From positions 1,881,847-1,945,846 of the forward strand of contig NZ_LT630337.1 of NCBI RefSeq assembly GCF_900117315.1: a stretch of 64,000 nt of DNA. Reading direction: 5' to 3'. This DNA is from Bacillus massilinigeriensis (lineage in GTDB: Bacteria; Bacillota; Bacilli; Bacillales; Cytobacillaceae). Below are positions 44,588 to 56,059 of this stretch, in pieces. The position numbers and the translations under genes were made by a program. Every line of letters starts with the position of its first letter. The stretch's first letter is position 1. The notes under the pieces are model-generated. The model ran no database searches. It saw nothing but the letters and a program-made list of their open reading frames with translations, and was not told where the DNA came from.

Positions 44588-45547
44588 CTATAGTTCATTC
44601 GGAAGCTTGCCGGTTTCTTTGTATTTATCAATGTAGTGATTGATTTGTTGAATAAATTCCTTATCTATTAACGGACTGAATTTTCCCAGGGATATGACTC
44701 CATCCTGAAAATCAAATGAAATACTCCCTGATTTCAATTCACCAGCATTATATTTTTCAGCTATTAACTCATATAAGATATCGACATTTTGAATAGTACT
44801 TGTCAATACTGTATTTTCTCCTAAATCCGATTGATCCGAAATAAATCCTACAGCGAACAATCCTTCTTCCTTTAGTTTCTCAATAACAGGCACATTGTAC
44901 CCGTCACCAGCGGGATAGACGACATCAACCTTCCTTTTTATCATATTATTTAATATCTTTAAAGCCCTGGCGTCATCATCCCAATGGTCCACATATTGAA
45001 TATTCACATTTGCATTTGGATTTTCAAATTGTGCCCCTTCATAAAAGCCTTCAATTTCTGGCTGCCATTCATATGCCCCAATAATTCCGATATTATTTGT
45101 TTTCGTCATATGACCAGCAATCATTCCCCCAAAATACCCCATTGCATATGCTTCAAAATTAAGACTAGTTGTATTAGTCTTCTTTGCTTCACCATTGAAG
45201 CTAACAAAATGAATATCTGGGTATTGGTCGGCAATTGCATTAAAATAATCGGCATATTCACTTCCATGCCCAAAGACAAGGTTAACACCTTTTTGATCAA
45301 ATTCCTTAACTGCACGTTCGACTTTCATTTTTGAGTCCATGTCTTCCTTATAAAAGACATCAACGTTAAAACGGGATTGAATTTTTAATATTCCTTTATA
45401 GCCTTTTGTACCCCAAACTTGATCATTAATGGTTTCAGATACTAACAATCCTACCTTTGTTAGTTTCCCTTTAGGCATTGGTTTCTCACATGCTGTAATT
45501 ATTAAAAGTAAAAGGCATTGAAGAATTATCCCGAAACGCTTTAACAT
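44588..45547 (-). CDS. med: Positive competence regulator Med (BMP-family lipoprotein)
   Basis: A 319-aa lipoprotein of the PBP1-type BMP family. The signal peptide ends in the lipobox ITAC (Cys about residue 20); the mature part begins KVGLLVSETINDQVWGTKGY and has ligand-binding features such as NNIGIIGAYEWQPEIEGFYEGAQ and PAGDGYN. Med in B. subtilis raises comK expression and is required for full competence. I chose the ATG at 45547, nine bases after AAGGAG. In B. subtilis comZ follows med; no comZ-like frame is seen here. Confidence 0.88.
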   Translation of the reverse strand: MLKRFGIILQCLLLLIITACEKPMPKGKLTKVGLLVSETINDQVWGTKGYKGILKIQSRFNVDVFYKEDMDSKMKVERAVKEFDQKGVNLVFGHGSEYADYFNAIADQYPDIHFVSFNGEAKKTNTTSLNFEAYAMGYFGGMIAGHMTKTNNIGIIGAYEWQPEIEGFYEGAQFENPNANVNIQYVDHWDDDARALKILNNMIKRKVDVVYPAGDGYNVPVIEKLKEEGLFAVGFISDQSDLGENTVLTSTIQNVDILYELIAEKYNAGELKSGSISFDFQDGVISLGKFSPLIDKEFIQQINHYIDKYKETGKLPNEL

Positions 45548-45696
45548 TCTGTGCAACTCCTTTTCCTACACTTAAAAAAGGATAAATCTATGTTCAACAC
45601 TGTGCATGAACTCCAATAAACTCCTTATTCCTTTTACATTCTACCTTTGTCATTATAAATTGAAAAGGAATATTTCTTAAAAATCCTATCGTTTTT

Positions 45697-46527
45697 TTAG
45701 AAGAACTTTAATACTTTCCTTTGCTCATTTAATCCTTCTTGAAAATTCACTTTTTGGATGACCGTCTTAATAGGTGGTTGATTTTCCTCTATCTCAAACA
45801 AAATAGGCTCACTTTTTATGTTAAGGGAAAGATAATTAGCACATTGCTCCCAATGGTTTTTAAGATTGCTCTTCAGCAAATAGGTAAATGAGGAATGATT
45901 GTCATTTGTCAGATGGACTATTTCTTTTACAACGTCTTTAACAAAAATAGCATCTTCTTTCCATTCACGAGGGCTAATCCTTTTTTCATTTAGATTCTCA
46001 TTATCTAGAATACCTAATAGAGATTTCTGGAACAAAAATTCATTTGGCTGCCATGGTCCATAAATGGTTGGCAAATAGAAAATCTGTATAGGTATTTCTT
46101 CACCCTTTAGCATGTCCAAAAAGCTGTTTATTGAATGTTTACCTTCCCTTTCTTTAGTCTTAGCCAACAGTTGAATAGGTAGGGTAATGACAATCTTGGA
46201 ACCAGATTTTTTTATGGACTCTCGTTTTTCCTGGAGAATAGGTGAAATTAAACTTTGAAAAACCTCTTGCTCCTTTTGTTTTATATACAAATCATAATAA
46301 TCGATAAAAATAACCGAAGGATTTTCTAAATTGGATAAGTTCCAAATATGATGCTCCACCTCATTAAAATTAGCGTTTCTTCCAACCTCCAACTGCATCA
46401 TTTCTGAATAAACTTCATTACTCTCAGGATAGCGTACTCCAGTTACTTCATATCCTCTTTCTAGTAAGTAAGAGCTGTAATGAAAACCAATAAATTCAAA
46501 TGTGCCTAGAACAATAGCCTTGTCCAT
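45697..46527 (-). CDS. Degenerate NAD-epimerase-like protein (YjaV-type)
   Basis: A 276-aa protein with the start of a Rossmann fold (AIVLGTFEFIGFHYSSYLLE) in which the usual GxxGxxG is altered to GTFEFIG, and with YLPTIYGPWQPNEFLFQ similar to the YGPxQ region of UDP-sugar epimerases. The Tyr-x-x-x-Lys active site is not evident. It is in the place of yjaV in B. subtilis, next to med. Probably not an active epimerase; it may be a structural or regulatory homologue. The ATG at 46527 follows GGGGGAGG. Confidence 0.7.
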   Translation of the reverse strand: MDKAIVLGTFEFIGFHYSSYLLERGYEVTGVRYPESNEVYSEMMQLEVGRNANFNEVEHHIWNLSNLENPSVIFIDYYDLYIKQKEQEVFQSLISPILQEKRESIKKSGSKIVITLPIQLLAKTKEREGKHSINSFLDMLKGEEIPIQIFYLPTIYGPWQPNEFLFQKSLLGILDNENLNEKRISPREWKEDAIFVKDVVKEIVHLTNDNHSSFTYLLKSNLKNHWEQCANYLSLNIKSEPILFEIEENQPPIKTVIQKVNFQEGLNEQRKVLKFF

Positions 46528-46607
46528 ATCAAAGCCTCCCCCAAAGAATACTTGTTGTATCCTATGCAATGGGGGAGCTATTTATTTCATTTCGAATTTT
46601 GGTCTTA

Positions 46608-47345
46608 TTATAACACCTTCTCATTCCTAGAGATAAAGTGGATGATTTGATTTCCAAGCTGCTGTTTTTTTTCAGGTAAAATGAAGGTAACTGAGATTGG
46701 GGCCTTCTCGTCTTTCCATTGAACGGAAAGACGATTTAATAATTTAGATTGTTTATATGCACGGTTTCCTGATAGTACATGAATGATCTTCATTGGAATG
46801 TTGATATGACTGATGGAAATATCATTGGCTTGCTCAATTTGGTCTACAATTAGAGTACTTTCAACTTCAAATGAAGTTGAAATCTCAGAAATTAACCTTT
46901 TATAAAAAAATTTATGATCCTTTTCTTGCTCTAGGTGATGTTTTAGGGATAAAACAGGATTTAGTAAAACCATTGATCGTATCTTCGTTTGATTTCCATC
47001 TAATAGCTGTAAGGCAACAAGAGCCCCCATTCCTTCAGCAACTAAATGAATCCTTTCATTAATAATTTCTGTCCTTCTTATATATTCATAAAGACTTTCA
47101 GCTAATTTAACAGCCTTTCTACTACCCCAGTTTTTACCATATAAATTAGAATAGAAAATGGTATATCCCGCATTTTTTAATTGGTTGATAAGCATTTGCT
47201 TCCCTTCATTTTGAGTCCAAAAACTACCTTTTTCATCGACAAAATGTCTTTCATCCCCGATAATCAAGATACCGAAACCATTAGGCTTTTCGGGATAATG
47301 AATCATATTCCATTCGGTATCCAGTTTAAAGTTTCGGCTCTCCAT
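46608..47345 (-). CDS. Alpha/beta-hydrolase-fold protein lacking the serine nucleophile (YjaU-type)
   Basis: A 245-aa alpha/beta-hydrolase-like protein. The nucleophile elbow reads VAEGMGALVAL, where GxSxG would be expected, so the Ser is a Gly. It ends in a possible His-bearing strand (IIHFISRNEK), but no full triad is visible. The ATG at 47345 has AAGGGG upstream. Gene order corresponds to yjaU in B. subtilis. It and the next gene (med side) look like a paired set of non-catalytic homologues. Confidence 0.7.
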   Translation of the reverse strand: MESRNFKLDTEWNMIHYPEKPNGFGILIIGDERHFVDEKGSFWTQNEGKQMLINQLKNAGYTIFYSNLYGKNWGSRKAVKLAESLYEYIRRTEIINERIHLVAEGMGALVALQLLDGNQTKIRSMVLLNPVLSLKHHLEQEKDHKFFYKRLISEISTSFEVESTLIVDQIEQANDISISHINIPMKIIHVLSGNRAYKQSKLLNRLSVQWKDEKAPISVTFILPEKKQQLGNQIIHFISRNEKVL

Positions 47346-47558
47346 AATGTAAAACCCCTTTTAAAAATTTGGTCCTAATAATGTATGAAGGGAATCATAA
47401 AATGTAAGGGAATCTGCCTATCTTATAGGTAAATTAAGCACCTTTTTCATTTTTTATTAATTATCAACATAGATTATTTTTAATTAAGCATCCTCTTTCT
47501 AATTTTCAATCATTATGTTAAGATGATTAGAGAATTTACTATTAAGAGGTGAGATCGG

Positions 47559-47750
47559 GTGCGTTTCTTTTGGTCATTTTTTTGGATTTTTATCCTAATG
47601 CATATGGTAAATTATGTTGTAAGCTCTATGAATGGAGTTTCTTATGACTTTACTTCTGCAACTATATTCGGAGTTATAACAACAATCTTCGTTTATGTCA
47701 TTAGTGCTATAATTCCTAACGAGCCTAGCCACGAAGGAGAAGCTCATTAA
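47559..47750 (+). CDS. yjzD: YjzD-like small membrane protein (DUF2929)
   Basis: A 63-aa protein with two membrane segments (FFWSFFWIFILMHMV and ATIFGVITTIFVYVISAII) joined by SSMNGVSYDFTS, as in the YjzD/DUF2929 family. The start is a GTG at 47559 with an AGAGGTGAG site upstream. It is in the expected position, divergent from the yja genes and convergent with clpB. Function unknown. Confidence 0.85.
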   Translation: MRFFWSFFWIFILMHMVNYVVSSMNGVSYDFTSATIFGVITTIFVYVISAIIPNEPSHEGEAH

Positions 47751-47789
47751 TTTTTACCTACTCATTTTCAACATGATTTACATAAGATG

Positions 47790-47873
47790 AAGGGCTGACT
47801 AAGGGAACATTTATTTTTGAACTCGTTGAGGTTTTCAAAAACTTGTTGCCTTTATCAGCCCTTTATTATTTAT
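47790..47873. terminator. Convergent terminator of yjzD and clpB
   Basis: AAGGGCTGACTAAGGGAACA (47790-47809) pairs with TGTTGCCTTTATCAGCCCTT (47844-47863) with few mismatches, and a T-rich stretch follows. The loop is about 34 nt. Confidence 0.7.
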
Positions 47874-47901
47874 TACTTTCTGGTTTCTTGTTTCATACCA
47901 C

Positions 47902-50499
47902 TCATTCGACTTTTACCGTAATTTTTCCTTCTTCAATTCCTATTTCCACAAGACTTTTTTCCTTCACTTTCCCAGAGATAATTTCTCTAGCAAGTAAAGT
48001 CTCCACATTCCGTTGAATAAACCTTTTCAATGGTCTTGCCCCAAAAACAGGATCAAAACCATTTTCTGCAATATATTCCCTTGCTTCATCCGATATACCT
48101 AAACTTATTTGTTGATCCTGTAATCTAATTTGTAATTCTGAAATGAGCTTAGTAACAATCGACTTTATTTCTGTAAGTGATAGCGGTTTAAATAGAATAA
48201 TCTCGTCCACACGATTGAGAAACTCTGGTCTAAAATGTCCTCTTAATTGGGAAAGCACCCGCTCTCTAGCTTGATCAGAAATATTAGCATCATTTCCAGG
48301 CTCTAATAAAAATTGTGAACCGATATTCGAAGTCATGATAATGACTGTATTTTTAAAATCGACTGTTCTTCCTTGGGAATCAGTAATCCTACCATCATCA
48401 AGCATTTGTAATAAAATATTAAACACTTCTGGATGAGCCTTTTCAATCTCATCAAGTAAAATGACTGAATATGGCTTTCTTCTAACTGCCTCGGTTAGTT
48501 GCCCCCCTTCCTCATAGCCAACATATCCGGGAGGTGCCCCTATTAATCTAGATACTGCATGTTTTTCCATATACTCTGACATATCGATGCGAATCATTTG
48601 TTCTTCACTATCAAATAAGGATTGAGCTAATGCCTTTGCTAATTCTGTTTTTCCCACACCTGTTGGACCTAAAAATATAAAAGAGCCAATTGGACGGTTA
48701 GGATCCTTTATGCCAGCTCTAGCACGCAAAACAGCATCGGTTACTAATTGAACAGCTTCGTTTTGCCCAACAACTCTTTCATGTAGAATGCTTTCAAGTC
48801 TTAAGAGTTTTTCTCTTTCCCCTTCAACTAGCTTTGCTAATGGGATGCCTGTCCAGCGTGAAACAATATTTGCGATTTCTTCTTCAGTAACCTCTTCTCT
48901 AAGCAATCGTTCTCCACTTTTATTGCTGACATCCGTTTCTAAATGGCTAATTTCCTTCTCTAAGCTTGGGATTCTTCCATGACGAAGTTCGGCAGCTTTA
49001 TTAAGATCATATTTATTTTCTGCATCCTCTAATTCTCTACGAAGTTTTTCTAATTGCTCCCTTTTTTCTTGGATTTGACCAATGGATTCTTTTTCTGATT
49101 TCCATTTTTCTTTCATGACATTGGCTTTTTCTCGTAAATCGGCTAATTCCTTCTGTAATGTAATTAAGCGATTTTTACTAAGCTCATCCTTCTCCATCTG
49201 GAGCGCTGCCTCTTCGATTTCTAACTGCATGACTTTTCTAGTGATTTCATCGAGCTCCATTGGCATGGAGTCGATTTCTGTCCGGATCATGGCACATGCT
49301 TCATCCACTAGATCTATTGCCTTATCTGGTAAAAATCGATCCGTTATATATCGATCGGCCAATGTTGCTGCCGAAACTATTGCTCTGTCATGAATCTTTA
49401 CACCATGGTGAATTTCAAATCTTTCTTTTAATCCACGTAATATGGATATGGTATCTTCCACATCGGGTTCTTCCACTAATACTGGTTGAAAGCGTCTTTC
49501 CAATGCGGGATCCTTTTCGATATATTTTCTATGTTCATCTAATGTTGTCGCTCCGATGCAATGAAGCTCACCCCGAGCAAGCATCGGCTTTAACATATTC
49601 CCAGCATCCATTGTACCATCTGTTTTTCCGGCTCCAACTATCGTATGTAGCTCATCGATGAAAAGGAGGATTCTACCGTCACTTTTTTTCACTTCATTTA
49701 GTACGGCCTTAAGTCTTTCTTCAAATTCTCCACGGAATTTTGCCCCTGCAATTAATGAGCTCATATCAAGGGCAAAAATAGTTTTATCCTTTAATCCTTC
49801 TGGAACGTCCTTCTTGACAATTCTTTGGGCTAACCCCTCGACAATAGCCGTTTTACCAACCCCAGGTTCACCAATAATTACTGGATTATTCTTTGTCTTC
49901 CTTGATAATATTCGGATAACATTTCTAATTTCACTATCTCTCCCGATGACAGGATCCATTTTTCCCGATTTTACTTCAGCTACTAAATCTCTTCCATATT
50001 TCTTTAAAGCATCGTATGTGCTCTCTGGATTTGGAGATGTCACTCTTTGGTTCCCCCTTATTTCCTTTATTGCTTGAAGAACTTTTTCATAGTTGATGTT
50101 ATATAATGAAAGAATTTTTGCTATTTCATTTTTCTGATTGGCCGTTTCAGCTAGCAGCACATGCTCAACTGAAAGGTACTCATCTTGAAATCTTTTCATT
50201 TCCTGATCAGCATCTGCTAGGATTGTTTGCAGTCGATTGGTAATAAATAATTTTCCCTCTTCAACCCCACTGCCTGAAACCTGAGGTTTTTTCTTTAATG
50301 AGTTATATAATTGGTCTAAAAATGGATTAGATGGTAAATTTAGCTTTTCTATAATCATACCTAGTAAGCTATTCTCTTGCTCCATCAATGCTATAAATAG
50401 GTGAATGTCATCAACCTCTTGATGTTGTTGTCTAATGGCAATTGACTTCGCTTCCAAAAAACCATTTTGCAGACTCTCTGTCATCCGGTTAATATCCAT
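47902..50499 (-). CDS. clpB: ATP-dependent disaggregase ClpB
   Basis: An 865-aa AAA+ chaperone that, with DnaK, resolves aggregates. Clp_N repeats occupy the first 150 residues; AAA1 has [14 protein letters not shown] (about residue 205) and AAA2 has [14 protein letters not shown] (about residue 605). Between them is the coiled-coil M-domain (about residues 410-520), diagnostic of ClpB over ClpC. The ATG at 50499 follows GTGAGGGG. A CtsR box lies directly upstream. B. subtilis itself lacks clpB, while many other bacilli have it. Confidence 0.96.
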   Translation of the reverse strand: MDINRMTESLQNGFLEAKSIAIRQQHQEVDDIHLFIALMEQENSLLGMIIEKLNLPSNPFLDQLYNSLKKKPQVSGSGVEEGKLFITNRLQTILADADQEMKRFQDEYLSVEHVLLAETANQKNEIAKILSLYNINYEKVLQAIKEIRGNQRVTSPNPESTYDALKKYGRDLVAEVKSGKMDPVIGRDSEIRNVIRILSRKTKNNPVIIGEPGVGKTAIVEGLAQRIVKKDVPEGLKDKTIFALDMSSLIAGAKFRGEFEERLKAVLNEVKKSDGRILLFIDELHTIVGAGKTDGTMDAGNMLKPMLARGELHCIGATTLDEHRKYIEKDPALERRFQPVLVEEPDVEDTISILRGLKERFEIHHGVKIHDRAIVSAATLADRYITDRFLPDKAIDLVDEACAMIRTEIDSMPMELDEITRKVMQLEIEEAALQMEKDELSKNRLITLQKELADLREKANVMKEKWKSEKESIGQIQEKREQLEKLRRELEDAENKYDLNKAAELRHGRIPSLEKEISHLETDVSNKSGERLLREEVTEEEIANIVSRWTGIPLAKLVEGEREKLLRLESILHERVVGQNEAVQLVTDAVLRARAGIKDPNRPIGSFIFLGPTGVGKTELAKALAQSLFDSEEQMIRIDMSEYMEKHAVSRLIGAPPGYVGYEEGGQLTEAVRRKPYSVILLDEIEKAHPEVFNILLQMLDDGRITDSQGRTVDFKNTVIIMTSNIGSQFLLEPGNDANISDQARERVLSQLRGHFRPEFLNRVDEIILFKPLSLTEIKSIVTKLISELQIRLQDQQISLGISDEAREYIAENGFDPVFGARPLKRFIQRNVETLLAREIISGKVKEKSLVEIGIEEGKITVKVE

Positions 50500-50516
50500 T
50501 AATAACCCCTCACTTT

Positions 50517-50533
50517 TTTGACCAATTTTGACC
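50517..50533. promoter_or_regulatory. CtsR operator of clpB
   Basis: A tandem heptad, GGTCAAA-N3-GGTCAAA on the minus strand, exactly the CtsR consensus. It is between the -10 and the ribosome binding site, 18 bp upstream of the start codon. CtsR releases in heat shock. Confidence 0.9.
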
Positions 50534-50545
50534 TTTTCTATTTTT

Positions 50546-50573
50546 ATTATAATCCAAAATTTTCAAATGTAAA
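50546..50573 (-). promoter_or_regulatory. Promoter of clpB
   Basis: -35 TTTACA (50573-50568), spacer 16 bp, -10 TATAAT (50551-50546) on the minus strand. The CtsR box lies just downstream of it. The -35 overlaps the arm of the yjzC terminator hairpin. Confidence 0.7.
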
Positions 50574-50597
50574 GCCATCCAAATGTATGGATGGCTT
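50572..50597 (-). terminator. Terminator of yjzC
   Basis: AAGCCATCC (50572-50580) is complementary to GGATGGCTT (50589-50597), 8-nt loop. It is 35 bp after the yjzC stop. The following sequence is T-rich but not a clean T-run. Confidence 0.6.
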
Positions 50598-50631
50598 GTT
50601 TTGTAAAATAATATTTACGTTCCAATTTGCT

Positions 50632-50811
50632 TTATGGCTTACGAAGGTACGTCCATTGTCTATTGTGGTTGGAGGATTCAGGAAATGGATCTCCAGCCTT
50701 TAATTTAATTTTCTTTGGATTAACAATATTGCTGCCGGTTTCGCCAGTTTCTATATAAATCCCATTATTGGGAGCTTTTTGTCCTGAACGGAATCGATGG
50801 CTTTGCCCCAT
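50632..50811 (-). CDS. yjzC: YjzC-like small protein
   Basis: A 59-aa protein with the length and place (between argF and the clpB/yjz genes) of B. subtilis YjzC. It begins MGQSHRFRSGQKAPNNGIY and ends in WTYLRKP; it is basic and without hydrophobic segments. The ATG at 50811 has AAAGGAGG upstream; the longer open frame to 50886 is not needed. Function is unknown. Confidence 0.85.
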   Translation of the reverse strand: MGQSHRFRSGQKAPNNGIYIETGETGSNIVNPKKIKLKAGDPFPESSNHNRQWTYLRKP

Positions 50812-50932
50812 AAGATAACCTCCTTTTATCTTGGTCATCCTTATTATCTCCAATGAAAAAGGGAAAATAAGGGCAATTATTCCCACTCATTTTCCCGACT
50901 GTTTTCAACATATTAAAAGTAAACATGTTTTT

Positions 50933-51895
50933 CTAGCTTAATATTTCCACTAACAAGGCTTTTTGTGCATGCAGTCTATTTCCTGCTTGCTGATATATAT
51001 AGGAATGTTTCCCGTCAATAACATCAGCAGTCACTTCTTCACCACGATGAGCAGGTAAGCAATGTAAGAACATAAAATCCTCTTTAGCCTTTTGAACAAG
51101 TTCCTTATTTATTTGATAATCTTCAAATGCTTTTAAGCGAATTTCATTTTCCTTTTCTTGACCCATACTAGTCCAGACATCACTATAAACTATATCAGCT
51201 TGATCCACTGCTTCGAAAGGATCATTAGTTATTACGATGTTTGAACCGCTATTGCTTGCAAATTCCTCCGCCTTTTTTACAATTTCAGGTAGTGGCTCAT
51301 ATCCCACCGGTGTTGCAATGGAAATATCCATTCCTACAATGGCACAAGCGTTCAATAGAGAGTGGGCAACATTATTCCCATCTCCAATATATGCGAGTTT
51401 TAATCCTTTTAATTTACCTTTAACCTCTTGAATCGTTAGAAGATCAGCAAGGGCTTGACAAGGATGGAAGGTATCCGTTAGCCCATTAATAATCGGAATA
51501 GAAGCATGTCTGGCCAATTCCTCTACATTTTGATGAGAAAAAGTTCGTATCATAATGGCATCCACATATTCGGATAGAACCTTCGCAGTGTCTTCAATTG
51601 TTTCTCCTCTACCCATCTGTAAATCATTCCCATTCAAATACATAGCATGACCGCCAAGCTGAACCATTCCTGCTTCAAAGGATACTCTTGTTCTTGTAGA
51701 TGGTTTATCAAAAATCATTCCTAATATTTTGCCCTTTAATGGGTATGTGGCTATTCCATTTTTTTGATCATCCTTCAATTTTTTTGCTAAAGATAGCAAT
51801 TGTTGAATAGTATCAGATGAGTAATCAGCAAGGGTAAGAAAATCCACTCCCTTTAATTCAAATTTTTTTTGGTTTGACGAGGTACTTATCATCAT
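50933..51895 (-). CDS. argF: Ornithine carbamoyltransferase
   Basis: A 320-aa transcarbamylase forming citrulline from ornithine and carbamoyl phosphate. Carbamoyl-phosphate site STRTRVSFE (about residue 65), [11 protein letters not shown], and [11 protein letters not shown] with the ornithine-site Cys are present. The start overlaps the carB stop by four bases (ATGA). It is the last gene of the arginine operon. Confidence 0.97.
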   Translation of the reverse strand: MMISTSSNQKKFELKGVDFLTLADYSSDTIQQLLSLAKKLKDDQKNGIATYPLKGKILGMIFDKPSTRTRVSFEAGMVQLGGHAMYLNGNDLQMGRGETIEDTAKVLSEYVDAIMIRTFSHQNVEELARHASIPIINGLTDTFHPCQALADLLTIQEVKGKLKGLKLAYIGDGNNVAHSLLNACAIVGMDISIATPVGYEPLPEIVKKAEEFASNSGSNIVITNDPFEAVDQADIVYSDVWTSMGQEKENEIRLKAFEDYQINKELVQKAKEDFMFLHCLPAHRGEEVTADVIDGKHSYIYQQAGNRLHAQKALLVEILS

Positions 51896-54800
51896 GCCTT
51901 CACTTCCTCTTTCATTAGTAATTCCCAGTCTTCCATGGAATTTACCGTGACACTAGGAGAATTCAATGCATCTAAAAATGCCTTTAAGCTTTCCTTTTCA
52001 GTAAATGTAATGATTCTATTTTTTGTTGCAGTTTCTCTTAATTTCTTATCTTCTTCTGTTTTCCTTGGATTATAGTAAACGACTACATCCTCTTGATTAA
52101 TTTCTTCCTCATTGCTTATTCTTGCATTTGTATTAGAATAATTTGAAACAAATTCTTCAAAATCCTGATGAAGAATAATCTTTTTTCGATTCCCTTTCTT
52201 CATGGAAGAATGAAAAGCCTTCCTTAATGCTTCATTATATGTTTTTCCGAGACAAATTCCTTCACCAGTAGATTTCATTTCTGGCCCTACCTTTGAATCA
52301 AGACCTTTTAAAGCATAATTTGAAAATACTGGGTACTTCACACATGAAAAAGGAATTGACAATAAATTCTTTTTTTCATCATCTTTTGACAAAAAGTATT
52401 TCCCAAGCAATATTTTTGTCGCAATTTGTACTAAAGGTACTCCTGTTACTTTACTTACAATGGGAACTGTTCGACTTGCCCTTGGGTTGACCTCTAATAT
52501 ATATACATTGTTTCCATTAATGATATATTGGATATTCATAAGACCTTTATAGTTCAAATGTTTAGATATTTTCCGAGCATAGGTTAGCATGGTATCCTGA
52601 ATCTTTGTTGAAAGAGTATGTGCTGGTAATACCGACATACTATCTCCAGAATGAACTCCTGTTTTTTCAATATGCTCCATAATTGCAGGAGCTAATATTT
52701 CATTTCCATCAGAAACTAAATCAAGCTCCGCTTCAATAGCTGAAAGGAATTGGTCCACAAGAACTGGATAAACCGTATGATCCTTCTGAAGGAAGAGATT
52801 TAATTGTTCCTGGTTGTGAATCACAACCATGCCTTGACCACCAATAACAAATGACGGCCGTATTAAGACCGGGAAGCCAATTTTACTCGCAGCCTTCTTC
52901 ACATCTTCCTTATCATTGGCTATATCCCCTTGTAAATGAGGTATAGATAAATCATCCAATAATTGGTAAAACTGTTCTCTATCCTCTAATAGGTCAATCG
53001 TTTTCGAGCTTGTTCCCAGTATCTTAACTTGGAATAACTCTAATTGCTTCGCTAAATTTATAGCTGTTTGCCCACCAAGCTGTATAATGACTTCATCCAC
53101 TTTTTCAGCTTCCATTACATTTAATATATCTTCGCAAATGAGTGGTTCAAAATAGAGCTTATCTGCTGTTGCGAAATCGGTGCTGACAGTTTCTGGATTA
53201 TTGTTAATCATGATTGTTTCAATTCCATCTTCTTTAAGAGCAAAAACCCCATGAACAGAACAATAATCAAACTCAATCCCCTGACCAATTCGTATCGGGC
53301 CACTCCCGATAATCAATACCTTCTTTTTATTTGATGGCGTTTGCTCATTTTCACCAAAATAAGAGGAATAATAATAGTTAGATTGCGCAGCAAATTCAGC
53401 CGCACATGTATCAACCATTTTATACCCAGGTATAATTCCAAGTTTCTTTCTTAAATTTCGAATGTTTTGTTCCGTCGTTCTCCATTTTGATGCTATATAT
53501 TGATCACTAAACCCTTTTTCTTTGTAAACCTGCATCCTTTCTCCCGTTATTGTATCAAGAGAATCAGCAGCGATTTGGGACTCAATCTCTATTAATCTTG
53601 AAAAATAATGAAGGAAGAACAAATCAATTTTCGTTTGTTCATGTATTTCTTCAATACTTATCCCTCTTCGAATTAGCTCTAAAATAATGAAGAATCTTTC
53701 ATCTGTTTGTTCCTTCATCATCTCAATTAGTTGAGCTTCTGGATATTGAGCCAAAATAGGATACTCTAAATCATTAGATTTTATTTCAAGAGAATGAATG
53801 GCTTTTAGTAATGCCCTTTCAAAGCTTTGATCCATACCCATTACTTCCCCAGTTGCCTTCATTTGGGTACCGAGTTTTCGCTCAATATCAATAAATTTAT
53901 CAAATGGCCATTTTGGTATTTTTACCACTACATAATCTAAAGCTGGTTCGAAGCTGGCATAAGTATCCCCTGTTACAGGATTAATAATCTCGGATAAGGA
54001 ATAGCCAACTGCTAGCTTCGCAGCCATTCTTGCGATGGGATAACCCGTAGCTTTGGATGCTAGTGCAGATGAGCGACTTACCCTTGGATTGACCTCTATT
54101 AAATAGTAGTTTTTACTATTAGGATCAAGAGCGAATTGAATATTACACCCACCAACAATCCCGAGTGCAGAAATAATTTTTATCGATGCCGTTCTTAACA
54201 TTTGATATTCTTCATCTGTAAGAGTTTGTGAAGGCGCTACAACAATGGAATCCCCGGTATGAATTCCTACTGGATCGATATTTTCCATATTGCATATTGT
54301 AATACATGTGTTATTCGCATCCCGCATGACTTCATATTCTATCTCTTTAAAACCTGCGATGCTCTTTTCAACTAAACATTGGTGAATTGGGCTTTCCTTT
54401 AAGCCCCCTTCAACAAGTCTAGAAAACTCCTCCATATTATTAGCAATGCCTCCGCCGGTTCCCCCTAATGTATAGGCTGGTCGTACGATAATTGGAAAAT
54501 CAACCCTTTTGGAAAAATTAATGGCTTCAGAGAGACTATGAACGATTTCGCTATCTGGAACTGGTTCATTCAATTCCTTCATTAATTGGCGAAAAGCTTC
54601 ACGATCCTCCCCTTTTTTGATGGATTCGATTGAACTTCCAAGCAATTTCACTCCATATTTTTTTAAGATTCCTTGTTCGCTTAATTGAAAGGCTAAATTT
54701 AGTCCAGTTTGCCCACCTAATGTGGCAAGTAACCCGTCTGGTCGCTCTTTTTCAATAATCATTTCAACAACATCCACGGTTAATGGCTCAAAATATATTT

Positions 54801-54987
54801 GATCTGCAAAATTATTATCTGTCATGATCGTCGCAGGGTTATTGTTGACTAGGATTACTTTATATCCCTCTTCTTTAAGGGCAATACATGCTTGGGTACC
54901 TGCATAATCAAATTCAGCCGCCTGACCAATGACAATTGGGCCTGAACCTATTACTAATATAGAATGAATACTTTGATCTTTAGGCAT
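51892..54987 (-). CDS. carB: Carbamoyl-phosphate synthase large subunit, arginine-specific
   Basis: A 1031-aa ATP-grasp enzyme. Two homologous halves each show the synthetase segments ([20 protein letters not shown] and [18 protein letters not shown]), with a short C-terminal allosteric domain. Length matches the arginine-repressed CarB of bacilli (about 1030 aa), smaller than the pyrimidine PyrAB. I chose the ATG at 54987, which overlaps the carA stop by eight bases; a GTG at 55005 is possible. Together with CarA it makes carbamoyl phosphate for ArgF. Confidence 0.96.
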   Translation of the reverse strand: MPKDQSIHSILVIGSGPIVIGQAAEFDYAGTQACIALKEEGYKVILVNNNPATIMTDNNFADQIYFEPLTVDVVEMIIEKERPDGLLATLGGQTGLNLAFQLSEQGILKKYGVKLLGSSIESIKKGEDREAFRQLMKELNEPVPDSEIVHSLSEAINFSKRVDFPIIVRPAYTLGGTGGGIANNMEEFSRLVEGGLKESPIHQCLVEKSIAGFKEIEYEVMRDANNTCITICNMENIDPVGIHTGDSIVVAPSQTLTDEEYQMLRTASIKIISALGIVGGCNIQFALDPNSKNYYLIEVNPRVSRSSALASKATGYPIARMAAKLAVGYSLSEIINPVTGDTYASFEPALDYVVVKIPKWPFDKFIDIERKLGTQMKATGEVMGMDQSFERALLKAIHSLEIKSNDLEYPILAQYPEAQLIEMMKEQTDERFFIILELIRRGISIEEIHEQTKIDLFFLHYFSRLIEIESQIAADSLDTITGERMQVYKEKGFSDQYIASKWRTTEQNIRNLRKKLGIIPGYKMVDTCAAEFAAQSNYYYSSYFGENEQTPSNKKKVLIIGSGPIRIGQGIEFDYCSVHGVFALKEDGIETIMINNNPETVSTDFATADKLYFEPLICEDILNVMEAEKVDEVIIQLGGQTAINLAKQLELFQVKILGTSSKTIDLLEDREQFYQLLDDLSIPHLQGDIANDKEDVKKAASKIGFPVLIRPSFVIGGQGMVVIHNQEQLNLFLQKDHTVYPVLVDQFLSAIEAELDLVSDGNEILAPAIMEHIEKTGVHSGDSMSVLPAHTLSTKIQDTMLTYARKISKHLNYKGLMNIQYIINGNNVYILEVNPRASRTVPIVSKVTGVPLVQIATKILLGKYFLSKDDEKKNLLSIPFSCVKYPVFSNYALKGLDSKVGPEMKSTGEGICLGKTYNEALRKAFHSSMKKGNRKKIILHQDFEEFVSNYSNTNARISNEEEINQEDVVVYYNPRKTEEDKKLRETATKNRIITFTEKESLKAFLDALNSPSVTVNSMEDWELLMKEEVKA

Positions 54988-56059
54988 ATTGTGTAACTCT
55001 CCCACTGTATTGGTTTACCTTATTTAAAAATTCATCGAAAATATAGTCTCCTTCACCTGGTCCAGGGTTTGCTTCCGGATGAAACTGAACCGTTTGAACA
55101 GGAAGGTTCGTATGTGTCAATCCTTCTATAGATTGATCATGAAGATTCTTGTACCTGACCTTAAAACCTGTTCCTTTTAAGCTTTCCTCATCAACCACAT
55201 AGCTGTGATTTTGTGAGGACATAAATACTCTTTGATTGAGCTGATCCTTAATAGGATGATTGGCTCCACGATGTCCGAATAACAATTTTTTTGTATCTGC
55301 CCCTAATGCTAGTGCAGCCAGCTGATGACCAAGACAAATCCCAAGTGTCGGATAATGAAGCAAAAGCTTCTTAATCGTTGGCAAAACATGCTTAAGCTCC
55401 TTTGGGTCTCCAGGTCCATTGGATAAAAGAATCCCATCTGGCTTTAGGCTTTGAATTTCCTTAAAGTTTGTATCATATGGAACCACTGTCACTTGACAAT
55501 TTCTCTTTAATAGTGATGTCAAGATGGATTTCTTATTTCCAAAATCCATTAAAACAACATGAGAATCCCCTTTTTCTCCAAACCATTGACTTGTAGGCTC
55601 TGACACCTTTTCCACCTTTTGGTCTTTACTTAAGCTGATTTCTTTCGGGCTGTTGCTTGTAGATAAGGAAGCTGGCATAGATCCTTGATTTCTAATTTTT
55701 TTCACTACTGCCCTTGTATCAATATGTGCAAGAAGGGGAATATTCCATTTTTGTAAATAATCCTTAAGGGAGTATTTAGCCCTGTAATGGGAGATATTAT
55801 CATTTGCTTCAAAGACAACAACACCAGCTACATGGGGTTTGCTACTTTCAAAATCCTCTTCATTTATTCCATAGTTTCCTATTAAGGGATACGTGAAAAC
55901 AAGAATTTGGTCTTTATAGGATGGGTCCGTTAACACTTCTTGATAACCGGTCATTCCCGTAAAAAATACAATCTCTCCATCGATATCTTTAGCTGGCGAA
56001 GTGGTTACCCATTTTCCTTTGAATATATCCCCACTTTCCAAGTGCAAAAAGCCATCCAT
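54980..56059 (-). CDS. carA: Carbamoyl-phosphate synthase small subunit, arginine-specific
   Basis: A 359-aa glutamine amidotransferase subunit. The class I GATase nucleophile is in LGICLGHQLAALALG and the catalytic His and Glu in VQFHPEANPGP; a substrate-channelling N-terminal domain (DGFLHLESGDIFKGKWV) precedes. The ATG at 56059 has GAGGTG upstream. It follows argD by 79 bp and overlaps carB. Confidence 0.96.
   Translation of the reverse strand: MDGFLHLESGDIFKGKWVTTSPAKDIDGEIVFFTGMTGYQEVLTDPSYKDQILVFTYPLIGNYGINEEDFESSKPHVAGVVVFEANDNISHYRAKYSLKDYLQKWNIPLLAHIDTRAVVKKIRNQGSMPASLSTSNSPKEISLSKDQKVEKVSEPTSQWFGEKGDSHVVLMDFGNKKSILTSLLKRNCQVTVVPYDTNFKEIQSLKPDGILLSNGPGDPKELKHVLPTIKKLLLHYPTLGICLGHQLAALALGADTKKLLFGHRGANHPIKDQLNQRVFMSSQNHSYVVDEESLKGTGFKVRYKNLHDQSIEGLTHTNLPVQTVQFHPEANPGPGEGDYIFDEFLNKVNQYSGRVTQYA

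Noticed and set aside
49260..49661. 133-codon plus-strand frame opposite clpB, and similar long shadow frames (for example 16237-16713 opposite yjbQ)
   Set aside because: They lie antisense to well-supported genes, lack ribosome binding sites and have no recognisable motifs.
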